Origin: Trichosphaerium sp. ATCC 40318
Taxonomy: Eukaryota; Discosea; Flabellinia; Trichosidae
NCBI GenBank assembly: GCA_038496445.1
Contig: JALMLS010000310.1
Span: forward strand, 1-64,000
Length of the DNA: 64,000 bases
Direction of reading: 5' to 3'
In this document: piece by piece, positions 47,016 through 58,315 of the stretch
Layout of the letters: the number at the start of each line of letters is the position of its first letter
How positions within the stretch are numbered: the first letter of the stretch is position 1
The notes under the pieces: generated by a model
Database searches by the model: none
Told to the model about the DNA's origin: nothing
The model's input: only the letters and a program-made list of their open reading frames with translations
Made by a program: the position numbers and the translations under genes

Positions 47016-47560
47016 ATGGCGTAAAAACCGCTATTACACTGTTATTTTAACACTGTAAGTTGTTTTTTTTTGCTTTGAATAGGAACTGGTTTGGTTTTTT
47101 GTCCGTTTACTGTTTTGCTTTGTTATTTTTCCTTAAATATTCTTAAAACCAAGGCAATGAGATGTTTCGTTGAGCTGCTCATGGCGAAAAACCATTACCA
47201 CACATGTGTATACCTCACGGGATAGTGATATTTTGTTGAGTTAATCATTAACTGTTGAAAGCACAGCATAAGACATCAGACATCTGAGTGTAGTGTTCAT
47301 AAGGCAGTAGAAAATTAAATTCGTTGTGTTACAATTGAACAATCGCTACGATAAAGGAATTACAAGTTGTATCGGCAATGAATACGTAACAATCGCGTAC
47401 GAGCATTTTGAGAAAAACTGTGGTAAGAATAAAACAAGAACTGAACGTGTTAGAATATCATTATCTAACAATAAACATAGGACATTTTAGCACCATGAGT
47501 GCTTGTGTCTCTGCCAGTTTTGGTACCAGGTGATATTAATGCACTTGAACAGAAGCGGAT
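47016..47560. other. Intergenic with a DCAF exon-like relic
   Basis: No complete gene. At about 47268-47302 the sequence ATAAGACATC ... CATCTGAGTGTAGTGTTCAT resembles the last-but-one exon of the upstream WD40 gene (about 46830-46862), as an isolated short copy. Confidence 0.35.
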
Positions 47561-47835
47561 TCTGCTCCTTTGACTATTGGAGTTTTGGCTACTGTACGCA
47601 TCCTCAAGGCTCTTATTTTGTGCTTAACTTCTGCTATTAGATGATGTCTAAGTACTGGGTTCATTTCTCACAAATTCCACAACATGCTGCTATCGCAAGA
47701 AGAATCGCAAGAGATCATGCTTCCCACGAAATATTTTATACTCCAGGAAATGGCAATATTTTAAATTTGAGGGATTGTCAGCCTCGTATTTTGCGTTCAG
47801 TATGTATGTTGATCACATACCCTAATTGTTTGTAA
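47561..47835 (+). CDS. Exon pair of an unrecognised gene (fragment)
   Basis: EADSAPLTIGVLAT (about 47555-47597) splices in phase 0 at a GTACGC donor and ATTAG acceptor to MMSKYWVHFSQIPQHAAIAR followed by RIARDHASHEIFYTPGNGN to a GTATGT donor at about 47800. Downstream exons are not found, and upstream ones are weak (EYVTIAYEHFEKN near 47380). It could be a decayed gene next to the relic described above. Confidence 0.3.
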
Positions 47836-48252
47836 ATAAACAATCTACCACAATTGTTGTATTGAGTATTTATTGACTTCATTTCTTTTGTTCACAACGC
47901 TATACCACCGCTTGTAAGAATAAAGTAGGAATGAACAAGTTTTTCGTACTATAGCACCGTTTCTCACCAATCATAAACTGGTTGTTTATGTATGTAATTG
48001 TTCTTCAGGTTACCAATATTAGAACCTCTTTCACTTACGCTCTTTCTAAAGCGGTTTTGTCGCAATCACATTAGCCAATAGCATGTCTTGCAATTGAACT
48101 GACCTTCAGGAATTTGTCTGCATCCAGAACTGCGCTTTAAAACTTGTTTTGTTTTCAAAAATATTTGAATTGAGTTCTTTTATGTAACGTGTTTTCTCAT
48201 TTATCTCAATAAGTGGGTGTAAGAACAACAATATTCTTTTATTATGTACAAA

Positions 48253-50849
48253 TCAAAAATGAGTTTCCCATTGTAAGATAACACTTGCAGTATGAGAAAA
48301 TTGAGAATTCTTATTTTGCATGATAACTTTCATATCTTCAATATCATCAAACAATTCATCATTCACTTTACAATACTTTCTTATGATTGCTATACTAATT
48401 AAAGCAAGACCAACTGGTCTACCAAGTTGAAAAGAGTATGAGCCAGTAGTAACAAACCTAGAAAAGAAACAATGAGCTCATTGATCCAACTATTAAAAAA
48501 AGATGAAAACGTTGTCCGTTTTTTTTGTTCGAAAATCTCATACCCTGCAAGAACTCTTTCTCCATTTACATCAATAAAAAGCCTTGTTTGTGGATGTGGG
48601 GTACGTTTTTCACCATATACAATACCAGAAACGAACTTCATGTTGGATATGTCCTAAAACAAAATAAACTTTCAAAAAAAACAACTGTAGATTTTCCTAA
48701 TTGAACAAAAACTTACGTCATCTATGCAACGTGCTACTGCAGCTACAGCTCCAACACGATTTGACTCAATCTGGGTGTTATTTGAATCTAAGAGTTTGTT
48801 CCATGGTATTTTAAACGGTGAAGCAATCCTAGGTAAGTAAGTATAAAGTCAGACATGCTAAAAACGAAAACAAGAAAATTTTTTCTCGTACTTTAAAGCA
48901 TCATAGTTAACACGTTTACTAGGTGGCTTAGACATCCACTTTTGTTTGTCCTTCTTAGCCTCAGAATCTGACCATTCAGTATAAGCAGGAGAGTCGATAA
49001 AATCAAAAGGAAACCGAGGAACTTGCTGCTCAAAGCCAATTCTAGAGCGATCTCTAAATCCCATAACACGAGCTCCTTTAAATAAAAGAGCTTTGAAAAT
49101 AGGTGCTCCCCATGAAGATGGTGCAATTATTGACCATCCAGAACCGAACCCATTTCTAGCGCCAGGTATGGTATACATAAGAACAGATGTTTTAGGTGGA
49201 TTCATAATTTCAGTAAGAGACATATTTGTTTCTTTTGTTCCTTTTCCTTTTTTTTTTGAAATTTTTACTTCTGACCTGTACTGACTACCCCACATTTGTG
49301 ATTGAACATAGCTATCTTTTATATTTATCATTGGTTCTTCTGAATTCACTCTTACATGTGTTGCTATCCATTCAGGTACCTTGAAGCGCATAAGTGTTTA
49401 ATAACTGAAAAAGAAAAAAGTTGGTTTGGAATCTTACTTCGTTTGATGCTGACGTCGTTCCCTTCTCTATGCTTTCTCTGAGACAAACATAAGAAGGATG
49501 CTTTAATGTAGCTCCGATGAGTGTTCCATAAGGTAATGAACCAACCCTGGTACTAAGCATCTTATCAACAACATGAGCATTGACACCGTTCCCTTCCTCA
49601 GCATCTAAGAACGAAAGAGATCTCTTGATAATAGACCCAGCTTGTGGGCCAAGAACTTCAATAAATATCAAGTCGTCCAGCTTGGTAAAAATAATCTCTT
49701 GCATTGCGTCTGTAGAGCAGAAATCAGCAAAAAAAAAGATATCAAAAAAAAAAGAAAAAACATTTGAATTTGCTTTAAGCAGTTTCTCTTTCTCTTACGA
49801 TCATGTTACAGACTTTTTTTATATGCACGTACCCTTGTTGAATATATCCAAACGCTCTTTGAGGAATTTACAAGCAAGAGTAGCTCCAGCTGGATGAAAA
49901 ACTAACCAACATTTTTGTTGTTCCATTTTTGGACCAAAAATAACATCAAGGACAGACAACACTTCTCCCGTTATTGTATCCTTCAACAACAGATTATGTA
50001 TTACCCCACCAGGTTTTCCCATACATAAATGATCTTTTGGGAGTAGCAATAGTCTTGCAAAAGCAAGAATCGTGTCGAAATCTTTACAAGAAAGTTCAAC
50101 AACCGTTTTGTATGAAGCGTCATGTAAGACAGCTGATTTACTAACGCCACGATAAAGAGCACGCTCTGATTTATCTACAGGAGCCCATGGCTATCAATAG
50201 AGTAAGCTTGATTACGCTGTAGGCGATAAAAAGGAACGAGATCAAGAATTGTATGCGTACTATTTTAAATCCCCACAAAGGCCTCATTTTGAACCTCTTA
50301 GCGTGCCAAATATGTGTTTCCAACCATCTAGTTATTGTTTAAATGCTAACGCGTCATTGTTTTGATTGTACTTGAACTCTCGCTGCCTGTCTTCATATCC
50401 ATGTCTCAATAGCGCGTGACGTCGCTTAGAAACGCGATATTTGTGTTTTGACCCCTTTTCTTTTTTAAATGGTACTCCGCCGTTGCGGTGCTCTCGCATA
50501 GCAGCACCACGCAACCGGTTTGGCAATAAATAAACGTTGTGTGACATTTGGCGCCTACGTAAGAATCTCGGCAATTTCTGCATGCCAGTAAGTATACAAG
50601 CGTAAATACCGGCGTGTGTAGGTTTTCGTTAATAATTACCTGAAACACTCTTCCTCTTGGCTCTTGCTTTACGTGGTCTTGTAGAGCTTGTATTTCCTTA
50701 GCTCTAGCCTCATACAGCATTCTGACATTAACCACTATGGGCGCAGCTTCATTTTTACCAGCTATACGTGTCCCAGATTGCTTCTTAGTATCCTTTTCCA
50801 TAGTACTACCCTTCTTTCTGCGCTTAGGGTTTGGTTGGTTATCGCTCAT
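48253..50849 (-). CDS. POP1: POP1, protein subunit of RNase P/MRP
   Basis: Start MSDNQPNPKRRKKGSTME at 50849, then LYEARAKEIQALQDHVKQEP, LPRFLRRRQMSHNVYLLPNR with LRGAAMREHR (the signature of POP1), RWLETHIWHAKRFKMRPLWG, a middle with LLLPKDHLCMGKPGGVIHNL and KCWLVFHPAGATLACKFLKE, ILTKLDDLIFIEVLGPQAG, SIIAPSSWGAPIFKALLFKG with ARVMGFRDRSRIGFEQQV, the POPLD domain with FPFDFIDSPAYTEWS and PPSKRVNY, and a C-terminal GFVTTGSYSFQLGRPVGLAL-type end (FVTTGSYSFQLGRPVGLALI) with VILQWETHF. At 50338-50340 one A is short in the coding strand. Introns short. Confidence 0.9.
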
Positions 50850-51487
50850 ACCGCTAACAAGGAAGAACAGCCTAAAAAGAGCAAAACTTAATCACGATTT
50901 ATTAAGGAAGCGAAAGCAAATCCTATCAACGTGTGGTTACGACGTGGTTACATACTTGATATGCAACAGCATTAAATCACGTGTCAGTGCTCTCTAGTAG
51001 TTTTTTTTTTTGGCAATTGCACTGGCTGTACTGCTCTGCATACGCGCAACATGGCGCTTTTCAATGTCACGTTTCAGTATTTTAATTGACATTTGGAATC
51101 AAGCCAATTTGTTTTGTACATGTGTACATAGCACTATGAAATGGTATTGTTGAAACTCATTAGATGCTTGTTTTAGTGTGAAGACTTTGTAATTCTATCA
51201 ACAACTTTGGCACCTAGAACAATAACTGCAATACGTATACACGGTTTGTTTAGGGCGTATTCTACCAAGCGCCAGCTTTAGCAACTACCACCATATTTAT
51301 GGTTTTTTTTGTGCAACGAAATCTCGAGGTATTTGAATTTCTACCACACTCCACAAACACTAAAGCACTTTATTATAAAACTCACATTTACCACTATCTA
51401 CCACCACACCTGCTTTCAATAAACGTACGGTATAATAGAAAAACAACTAAAACGCTAGTATAACTTTGTTTAAATACTACGTAGGGT
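50850..51487. other. Divergent intergenic region
   Basis: Between POP1 (minus) and a membrane-protein gene (plus). Contains one CACGTG at 50978 and a T10 run at 51001. No exon recognised. Confidence 0.4.
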
Positions 51488-52485
51488 ATGAAGCTTACCT
51501 TAGCGAAATTATTGTTTTGTATTGCAGTTTTAACCACAGTAGCCGCTAATGTACATGGCATTCAACGTAAGTACTTCATTTACTAAAAATACGCAGCGGA
51601 AGGCCCCTGTGTGCATAAAAAGCAGCAGATTCCTTAAATGTGTTTTTTTTTCGAATTCTACAAAAAGCTGTACTAACACCCGATTGAGGTACTCTAGATG
51701 CTAGTCAAACCAACACAACAACTAAAGATTATAACGGACAAGGTGATAATAAATCTTCAGGTATAGGTAAAATAGTTGGCGTAAGCATTGGCGTAGTTAT
51801 AATATGCGCGTTGATTGTAACTGGCGTAATTATTGCAATTGTTTATTTGAGAAAATCAAAACACCAAAAACAAACCTCACCAGCAACACTCACACCCGAT
51901 ATTTCTGCTCCTATCGGTACACCCACACGTCTTGGTGGTAATAATGGATATGTGTCGCAACAACCTTACATTAATTGCTCTTCGCACGATCAAAGCGTTA
52001 CTATGTACAGTGACAGCGATATGGACATGATAACAGAAAAGTTTCATAAGGCTACAGTGAGATATGGAGCGCTGCCAAAGCTAACGCAACCAAGCTTGAA
52101 TCCGAATAGAGCTAACTACTACGCGCCACTACCACCACATGTCCGCGAGCTAGGAAGTATTGCTGAATCATCGCCTGAGACTGCTAGGCCACCAGCAAGA
52201 CTAACTAGACCTAATCCCGAGTACGATACAGCAGCCTTGAATAGTCCACTGCCAATTGTACCAGGAGCGGATGAAGTAGAGCGAGGCTATCCCGTACAGC
52301 CTATTGAACATAAAATCGAACAGCCACCAGATGTATATCCTTGTAGGCTTTGTAAGAAGCACTTTTCGGTACCAGATATGAAAATCTTGAAAGAGCACCA
52401 ATTTTGTAAACCTTGTTATGTCACTATAGTTGATAAAATACGCCAACGACGGAAAAACACTCAACAAATAGCCTTTTTTTTTTAA
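51488..52485 (+). CDS. Type I membrane protein with cytosolic zinc-binding motif
   Basis: Signal peptide MKLTLAKLLFCIAVLTTVAA, a short Ser/Thr/Asn-rich ectodomain after an intron (HASQTNTTTKDYNGQGD), membrane helix VGVSIGVVIICALIVTGVII, then a long cytosolic tail with proline-rich segments (PLPPHVRELG, SSPETARPPARLTRPNPEYD) and a near-C-terminal YPCRLCKKHFSVPDMKIL with KEHQFCKPCY, a C-x2-C ... H-x2-FC-x2-C pattern like half a LIM or zinc-ribbon. About 310 residues. Small ectodomain and zinc tail suggest an adaptor or sensor; no family recognised. Confidence 0.65.
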
Positions 52486-52554
52486 GTCAACTAGTTCGTA
52501 CAGTGCTAAGCGAGAGTGCCACAAGACTTCAATTAAAACGGTTGAGTGTATGGG

Positions 52555-52991
52555 ATGAAAATATACGCTCACTTTGAGGACTATGATATCACTATCATTA
52601 TACGCTGGAGTAATTCAAAAGGGACTTTCTCCGATTTAAAAAAGGCAAGGCTAAACGTAAAACCTACGTAGTTACGTCAAACATAGGCGTTTGTAACTGA
52701 ATGTGCTGCCAAAAAAGAACAAGTGTTTGTGCCAAAGGATTTGATCGTCACTAGCGAAAGGTAGCGTTAAAATAGACTAAAACAGCAACATAAGAACGTT
52801 TTTCTTATTTGTTGCGAAGCAAAAAACCTTTTCAGCTCTCTGCACGCGTCGAAAGCACGTTAGATAACGGTAGCGATGTATTCTTTTGGCACAAATCAAC
52901 TTTCAAGAGAAAACCCGTCACCAAAAAGCAAATACCGATTCCTTCACGTCAACGCGTACAAAAACCATTAGGTAATCGTTTAACAGCCTGA
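52555..52991 (+). CDS. Small three-exon protein, unrecognised
   Basis: MKIYAHFEDYDITIIIRWSN then KGTFSDLKKARLN, intron (GTAAAA...CATAG, about 30 nt), AFVTECAAKKEQVFVPKDLI with VTSE, intron about 60 nt, then KKPFQLSARVESTLDNGSDV with FFWHKSTFKRKPVTKKQIPI and the end GNRLTA. Phases agree. About 115 residues, starting like a ubiquitin-like or beta-grasp fold and ending basic. Unknown role. Confidence 0.45.
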
Positions 52992-53005
52992 ATTTATTCT
53001 AACGT

Positions 53006-53266
53006 ATGCAAATAGCTACAACAGCATCCCATAAAGTGTCATCTGATCTTAATCCTTCCGTGTCATTACAAAAACCAAAAATCAAATTAACAGGATTTTG
53101 TGCTGTTTGTGGAGAGATTTTAGAGTTTGAACATGGAGCTAAGTCTTTAAATTGTACATCTTGCAATAGTAAAAACTTGGTTGTTACATTTGGTACGCAG
53201 AAAATACAAACCGACGCGGTGCACGTGTACCGTTATAGTGGTAGTTGTTTGTTGAAAAAACATTAA
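53006..53266 (+). CDS. Small zinc-ribbon protein (RPA12-like N-terminal half?)
   Basis: 86 residues, single exon. A zinc ribbon lies at about 31-55: GFCAVCGEILEFEHGAKSLN with CTSCNSKNLVV, i.e. C-x2-C ... C-x2-C. This resembles the first zinc ribbon of the RNA polymerase I subunit RPA12, but the second ribbon is absent. Other one-ribbon proteins are equally possible. Confidence 0.45.
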   Translation: MQIATTASHKVSSDLNPSVSLQKPKIKLTGFCAVCGEILEFEHGAKSLNCTSCNSKNLVVTFGTQKIQTDAVHVYRYSGSCLLKKH

Positions 53267-53440
53267 ACCGATTTTCTTGTCTGTACTTTTTTTTTTTGGA
53301 TCAAAAGGAGAGCACTAGCTTCCTACTTTATTAAACTTTAATTTCGATATAAATACTTTTAGCAGAAATAATTACTATAATTTTGAAACGTCCAATAAGG
53401 TGGATAAGGGATAACTTAAAAGGATAATTTGGGGCAATTC

Positions 53441-54013
53441 ATGGAGGGTTTTTTTCTGAAAAAAGAAATTTGACATTTCTATCGTAAATCTTTTGCTGAC
53501 TCACTTCTGTAGTTGACGCCCAAGCAGAGTGCAGATGTAAGAATACAATATTTAGAAAGAGAGGAGAAACAACACTGGTTTGTCCTAATCCAGAATGCAA
53601 CCATAGACTTTGTGTCATTCAGTGTCCAAAATGTAAAATGCCGTTTGTATTCCCTGAAGGTACACTTGACATTCTGAACCACATACATCAACAACTTCTT
53701 AAGGATTACAGACTATACCCTGCGTTGGCTGTCACGCACAGTTATCTCCTAATGATTCTCATGGATTTAAGCCTAGACCATTAGGACAACTTCATCATCT
53801 GTACGTTCACATTTGAAGTATTAGGAACAAACTCTTACACATCTTATAGTGTTTACAGTGGAGGTAAGCAAAAATTTCAAGTTTTTTTGTATTTTAGTTT
53901 ACAGTTTCTACTATATTTCAGTTCTTTAGTCGCTGACATTCTTCGGATATCCTGCATGTTCTAGTGTTCTTTATGACCATGAATTATGTTTGAGACCATT
54001 CGCATACATATGA
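53441..54013 (+). CDS. Zinc-binding protein with two Cys-rich ribbons and C-terminal hydrophobic region
   Basis: ATG at 53441, a 65-nt intron after MEV, then DAQAECRCKNTIFRKRGETT, CPNPECNHRLCVIQCPKCKM with PFVFPE, GLQTIPCVGCHAQL, SPNDSHGFKPRPLGQLHHL, THLIVFTVE, and last exon SLTFFGYPACSSVLYDHELC with LRPFAYI, ending TGA at 54011-54013. C-x2-C pairs suggest two zinc ribbons, reminiscent of TMEM55-type proteins, but this is not certain. One T is short near 53835. The stop overlaps the ATG of the next gene (ATGA). Confidence 0.5.
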
Positions 54014-55041
54014 GCGATTTGGTAGGCAATTTATACTCACAACAGCATAGTTAACGAACCAAGTGATTACAAAAAAAAACCTAAAACGAAAAAGAAAATA
54101 AGTTTAGTTGTACAATATTACAGAGATAACGATATAGAAAGACAGAAAGAATATGATCTATGCATGAAAAATAATATAGAAAACTACTATATAGACGAAC
54201 TTCATGTTTTACTGGAGACGGACTTGGATTTTTATGATTATTTTCAGAAGGAAGACAAGGTGCAAAAAAAAAAAAAGCAAACAAAAATTGCCTCTTTTTA
54301 CTCGATTGTTAATGCAGTACATTGGATAAGCATTACTAATTTAATCTCTATGTAGATCAAAATTACAAATATAGGACACCGGATAACGTTCAAAGAAGCA
54401 ATAGAATACTGTAATAGCCATTGTAAAGACCACATTTGCATTCTTGCAAACGCAGATATTTACTTTGATCTAACATTAAGGTCAACTACTTCATAGACAC
54501 TAGTAACATTCTATAACTCAAATGAATTGTTTAGGTATTTACATAGAGGTATAAAAATGAAAGGAAAGTTCCTAGCATTGAGTAGACATGATGTTTTAGA
54601 GGTATGAATACCACAACATGTTCATATAGGGGTTACTTACAAGTCTATAGAATGGTCAGGCTTTACGATTCAACGAATTTACAGCTCCAATTAGCCAAGA
54701 CGCGTGGATATTTGGTAACTAACAACCGAGTTTCTACAACTAAGACTATTCTAGAAAGCCCAGTAACCAATATTCCTATGGATAACGTAGACTTTTTTTT
54801 TGGTGTACCAGGTTGCGATAACCGTATCGCCTACGAGTTTAAAGATAACGCTTACCATGTTCTAAATCCTGGTACGCATAGTCATGAAAAATCTGTTAAC
54901 AGTCAAAAATTACTCACGTTCTGTTCTTTAGCCCTGAAAATTGTAGCCAGACATGTTCATGCAACTGAAAAAAGAAATTATACTCAAGCCGATAAAGTAG
55001 TTGGAAATTATGCAACAGTTCCACCTTGTGGTGACTTATAA
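54010..55041 (+). CDS. Glycosyltransferase-like protein (SQDAWIF / CDNRIAYE family)
   Basis: Reads VNEPSDYKKKPKTKKKISLV, VQYYRDNDIERQKEYDLCMK with NNIENYYIDELHVLLETDLD, KITNIGHRITFKEAIEYCNS, CILANADIYFDLTL (aNsDIyfD core), LHRGIKMKGKFLALSRHDVL, NEFTAPISQDAWIF, FFFGVPGCDNRIAYEFKDNA with YHVLNPGTHSHEKSVNS. The DIYFD and SQDAWIF/GCDNR motifs occur in a sugar-transferase-like family I have seen in oomycetes and algae, probably nucleotide-diphospho-sugar dependent. The start M at 54010 needs one extra T in TTT before the first intron. Five introns, all short. Confidence 0.6.
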
Positions 55042-55177
55042 TCACGTGATAAATTATTAAATTGAAGTTGCAAACAATATATTGGAAGTAATTCCTTATT
55101 TATTCATGATACTGGTCAGTAAGTACTTATCAGGGACCACATCTGACAAAAAACTTGGTTTTGTTTTTTTTTTGACT

Positions 55178-56094
55178 TCAGTACAATGGATCGTTTTCTT
55201 GTTTTATTATTAACTTCTCCACTAGTTTAGATAAATCTGCCTTCTCCATCTCAAGTCTCTTTTCAAGCTTGTGTATGCGGACTTGTCTTTTAATAATGTC
55301 TTCTTTCAATTCATCTGTAGATTGTATACCATTATCTACAGTATTATCTGCTTCTTGAAACAAGTCAACGTCGTCCAACTATTTTTGTGTAGAGTGAGTT
55401 TTGGTGCTTGAAATAATGAATCAGCATGACGTACATCCATATCAATATCATCGCCTTTGAATAACTCCTTTCTGGTGTCATCTTTTTCATCGAAAGTTAA
55501 GTCTACGAACTGCGGCGTTAAGTCGGCGTAGCAAATTTCTGCCTTTGTTTTAGGGTTGACTAGAAACAAATATGGGTAGAAGTCTAGGTGGGGATTAGTA
55601 TTAGAGTATTTAAAGTCAATTTGCAAAAAGACGTTATGTTAATTTGCTTTTTCGAAGAGAAAGTGCTTTTAGAGCTTACCATTCGTTGATACGTGCGTTG
55701 CGGCTTTACCACGTAGTTTAACACATAGAACTTGCTTAAGAAACGCGCTGAGAGAGTAAAACTGCGCCTTGGCGTTTTTCCTTGGTTGGTATTTAAATAA
55801 ATGGCGTTTATCGGTTCTACCGTTAGCTTCGGTCGCAACAGTTGCTTTTACAACAATTGAAGTTCCTGGAGGCGTTTGCCCTTTCTTACTGGTTGCAACG
55901 CGTTTCCAGCACCATTGAGTGTATCCTTGCTCAACTAGATCTGTCACCTTTTGGCGCGTTTGTTTATTAGAACTCTGCGGTCCGCGTTGAGTTGCTTTTT
56001 GTGTTTTAGGCGTCAAAAGCCCATCTTCTGACTTCTCCATGGTTGGTACGTTATTAATTGAAATTGGCTGCCAAAAACGCCGATCATTTTCCAC
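55178..56094 (-). CDS. Hypothetical protein with coiled-coil C-terminus
   Basis: Exon 1 (56094 to about 55690): MENDRRFWQPISINNVPTME, then a Lys/Gln/Thr-rich segment and WCWKRVATSKKGQTPPGTS, VVKATVATEANGR. Exon 2: DFKYSNTNPHLDFYPYLFLV with NPKTKAEICYADLTPQFVDL and TFDEKDDTRKELFKGDDIDM. Exon 3: DDVDLFQEADNTVDNGIQST, ELKEDIIKRQVRIHKLEKRL (coiled coil) and the end QENDPLY. About 245 residues. Splice phase between exon 1 and 2 is uncertain. Sequence-specific DNA- or chromatin-binding is conceivable given the basic N-terminus, but nothing more can be said. Confidence 0.5.
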
Positions 56095-56296
56095 TCAAAA
56101 GCTGTAGAATTCTTCTTTTTCGTTTCTAGCAAACGAGTCTACAGTACTGCCATACTATTTGATTTCGTAAAAGTTTTCAGGCCTCTTATGAGAAATCTCA
56201 AGCAGGGTTTTCTCCTCAGAAATCAGAAAAACTGCACAAAAAACTAATTGTGTTTATTTACAGGAATGTACAAGTTCAAAATAAATGTAATATTAG

Positions 56297-57606
56297 TTAA
56301 TATTGCCTCTCCCTGAACTGCAAATTGAATCTCGCGTAACCAAACGTTTTTAAGTCATTCCAGAAAGAAGGTGCCTAGATATAAAAAGATAAGAAAACAG
56401 TTTCTTTTTTTTTTCAAAATGCTTTTCTATGGTTATCTCTTGGCCACGTACAGTGTACTTATGTACTTTCTCAATTCCATGGAAAGTATCTTTACCATTA
56501 AACAGGACAACATCGCCAGACTGAAGTCTCATATCTAAGAATAAACGTTGAGTAATGGATTTTTACAAAGACAATTATTATCATACCAACACGTCCTTCA
56601 GTGCCTTGTGAATTGCCTGCAACATAGAATGTAACATCATTACCCATTGTGGTACTTATTACCCAACCGGCTACACCATCTTGGTGGCAGTATAAGCTAC
56701 CTTTTTCTAGAAAAAAGGGTGAGAAAATAAATTTGAAGAACATTCCAAGTATTTGCTTGTTTTCAGCGCGTTTAAGAATGCTCCACTGCGCTAAATTGCA
56801 TAATACACGCCACATACCAGGATACAACAATCCGATAAGTTGATCAGGTTCGAATGTTGTTGGGTGGCGAAACCTTGCATCATTTGTATCCATTAACATG
56901 TTACTCTGTTTGGCATAATAGTAAGCCTTTTTATACAACCCTCCACCCCATGCTAATAAATCTTTTGGTTTAGCAATAGCACCTTTAGGTCTAAAATAAA
57001 AAACTTCGTTAGGGACAACCAAAGACATTGTAGACTACTAGAAATAAAGAACAAAAAAAAACTTACTTTGCATAATTTGACCAGTTATACATTAACAGGT
57101 TAGCAGGGTGAGTTTGCGCAGCGGTGGCTTTAACAACAGCTAAATTTTCATAAGTACGAATGAATAACTTGAGGGATTACTAACGGTTGGTCATGAGTTC
57201 TGAGCACATCGTGTAAATACCAACTTGTTCACTCTTGAAAAAAAAAATAAGTAAGACCCAAAATCTGCACTATTTATCACGTACCACATTTAGGTAATTC
57301 TTAAATAGAATGACACCATACTCCAATGGGATCACTTGAGCAGTTTTATCAGGTAAAGAGTACACCGGTTCTTCGCCTCTGTTTTGTAGATAAAAAGCTT
57401 AAAAAAAATAAATAACAGTAACTTCTTGCAATGAAACTTGTTATACCTAGTGCATAATCTTTATCTGCTTTAGCTTGTTCTTGCTTTTTTATTTCAGTAT
57501 CAAACTCCTTCTGCATCTCACGTGCAATATCACTGTCTGTTCGAGAGATGATAACTTTTCGTTTTTTTGGTTTTTTCTTTGTGGGCGTATTTTCTTCTTG
57601 TGACAT
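56297..57606 (-). CDS. AlkB-like 2OG-Fe(II) oxygenase with charged N-terminal region
   Basis: MSQEENTPTKKKPKKRKVII at 57606, then DTEIKKQEQAKADKDYALG, EEPVYSLPDKTAQVIPLEYG with VILFKNYLN, LFIRTYENLAVVKATAAQTH, VVPNEVFYFRPKGAIAKPKD, GMWRVLCNLAQWSILKRAEN, GSLYCHQDGVAGWVISTTMG with NDVTFYVAG (iron ligand H-x-D in CHQD), MRLQSGDVVLFNGKDTFHGI (second His) and FGYARFNLQFR (2OG Arg, R-x-N-x-x-x-R). This is the second AlkB-type protein in the window and unlike the ALKBH2/3 one: weak sequence similarity, longer N-terminus. It may be fused with the exons at 57628-58122 (see next entry). Confidence 0.68.
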
Positions 57607-57627
57607 CTACAAAAGCAATATTAAGAC

Positions 57628-58122
57628 TCAAGCACAACACGTGACAAAGGTTTTCTTTGAAATCGTTTTAGAGAAGAAAAAACGTGCTCGTGTTATATCT
57701 GTAAGTTCGTCTTCATCGATTACATCAAGTTCAGGTTCGAAGTCATCAAACGCGTCTGGTTTTTTACGTTTTTTATTTGGCTTTGGAGATTCCGGTAATT
57801 TAACGGATAGAGGAGTATCCTGACCTTCTTTTTCCCATAGTAGGAGGGTATCAGCGTAATTTAGGGGCGTTTTGACGCCCTTAGGTACTTCTATTGTATC
57901 ACCAACGGTTGATGCTACCATACATGCCGATACATTATGCTACTACGCGTGAGGAGAGTATTCGCGGTATTTAAAGCGCTGGGATAGAACCCAGAACGAA
58001 CAGTAGTGTACCTTTATGTAAAGCTGCGCTCCAGAGCACCAAAGCGCCCACGAAGCTTCTTTGTCAACTTCAATTCCAGGAAGCTCTGTAATATCAATAT
58101 CCATTGCAATACTGTCAGTCAT
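57628..58122 (-). CDS. Acidic/Lys-rich protein, possibly N-terminal part of the AlkB-like gene
   Basis: MTDSIAMDIDITELPGIEVD at 58122, then KEASWALWCSGAQLYIK, an intron, HNVSACMVASTVGDTIEVPK, PLNYADTLLLWEKEG, TPLSVKLPESPKPNKKRKKP, FEPELDVIDEDELTDI. The last exon can splice in phase 0 to the MSQ codon of the AlkB-like ORF. If so, one protein of about 430 residues results. Alternatively it is an independent gene. No domain recognised. Confidence 0.4.
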
Positions 58123-58315
58123 AGCGCTTTGTGTTATGTAGGCGTCTTGCGTTAGTTTGAACGCAAAACAATTTGACACGAAAAAATCAAAAACACAAAC
58201 GGACTTAAACCCAATAAAACACCATAAAATTAGCGTTTTGTAAACACCTTTATTGGCTACTTAAAAAGAATAGTGTATTTGATTCTACAACGTATTGTAT
58301 GTGCTTTATAGTACA

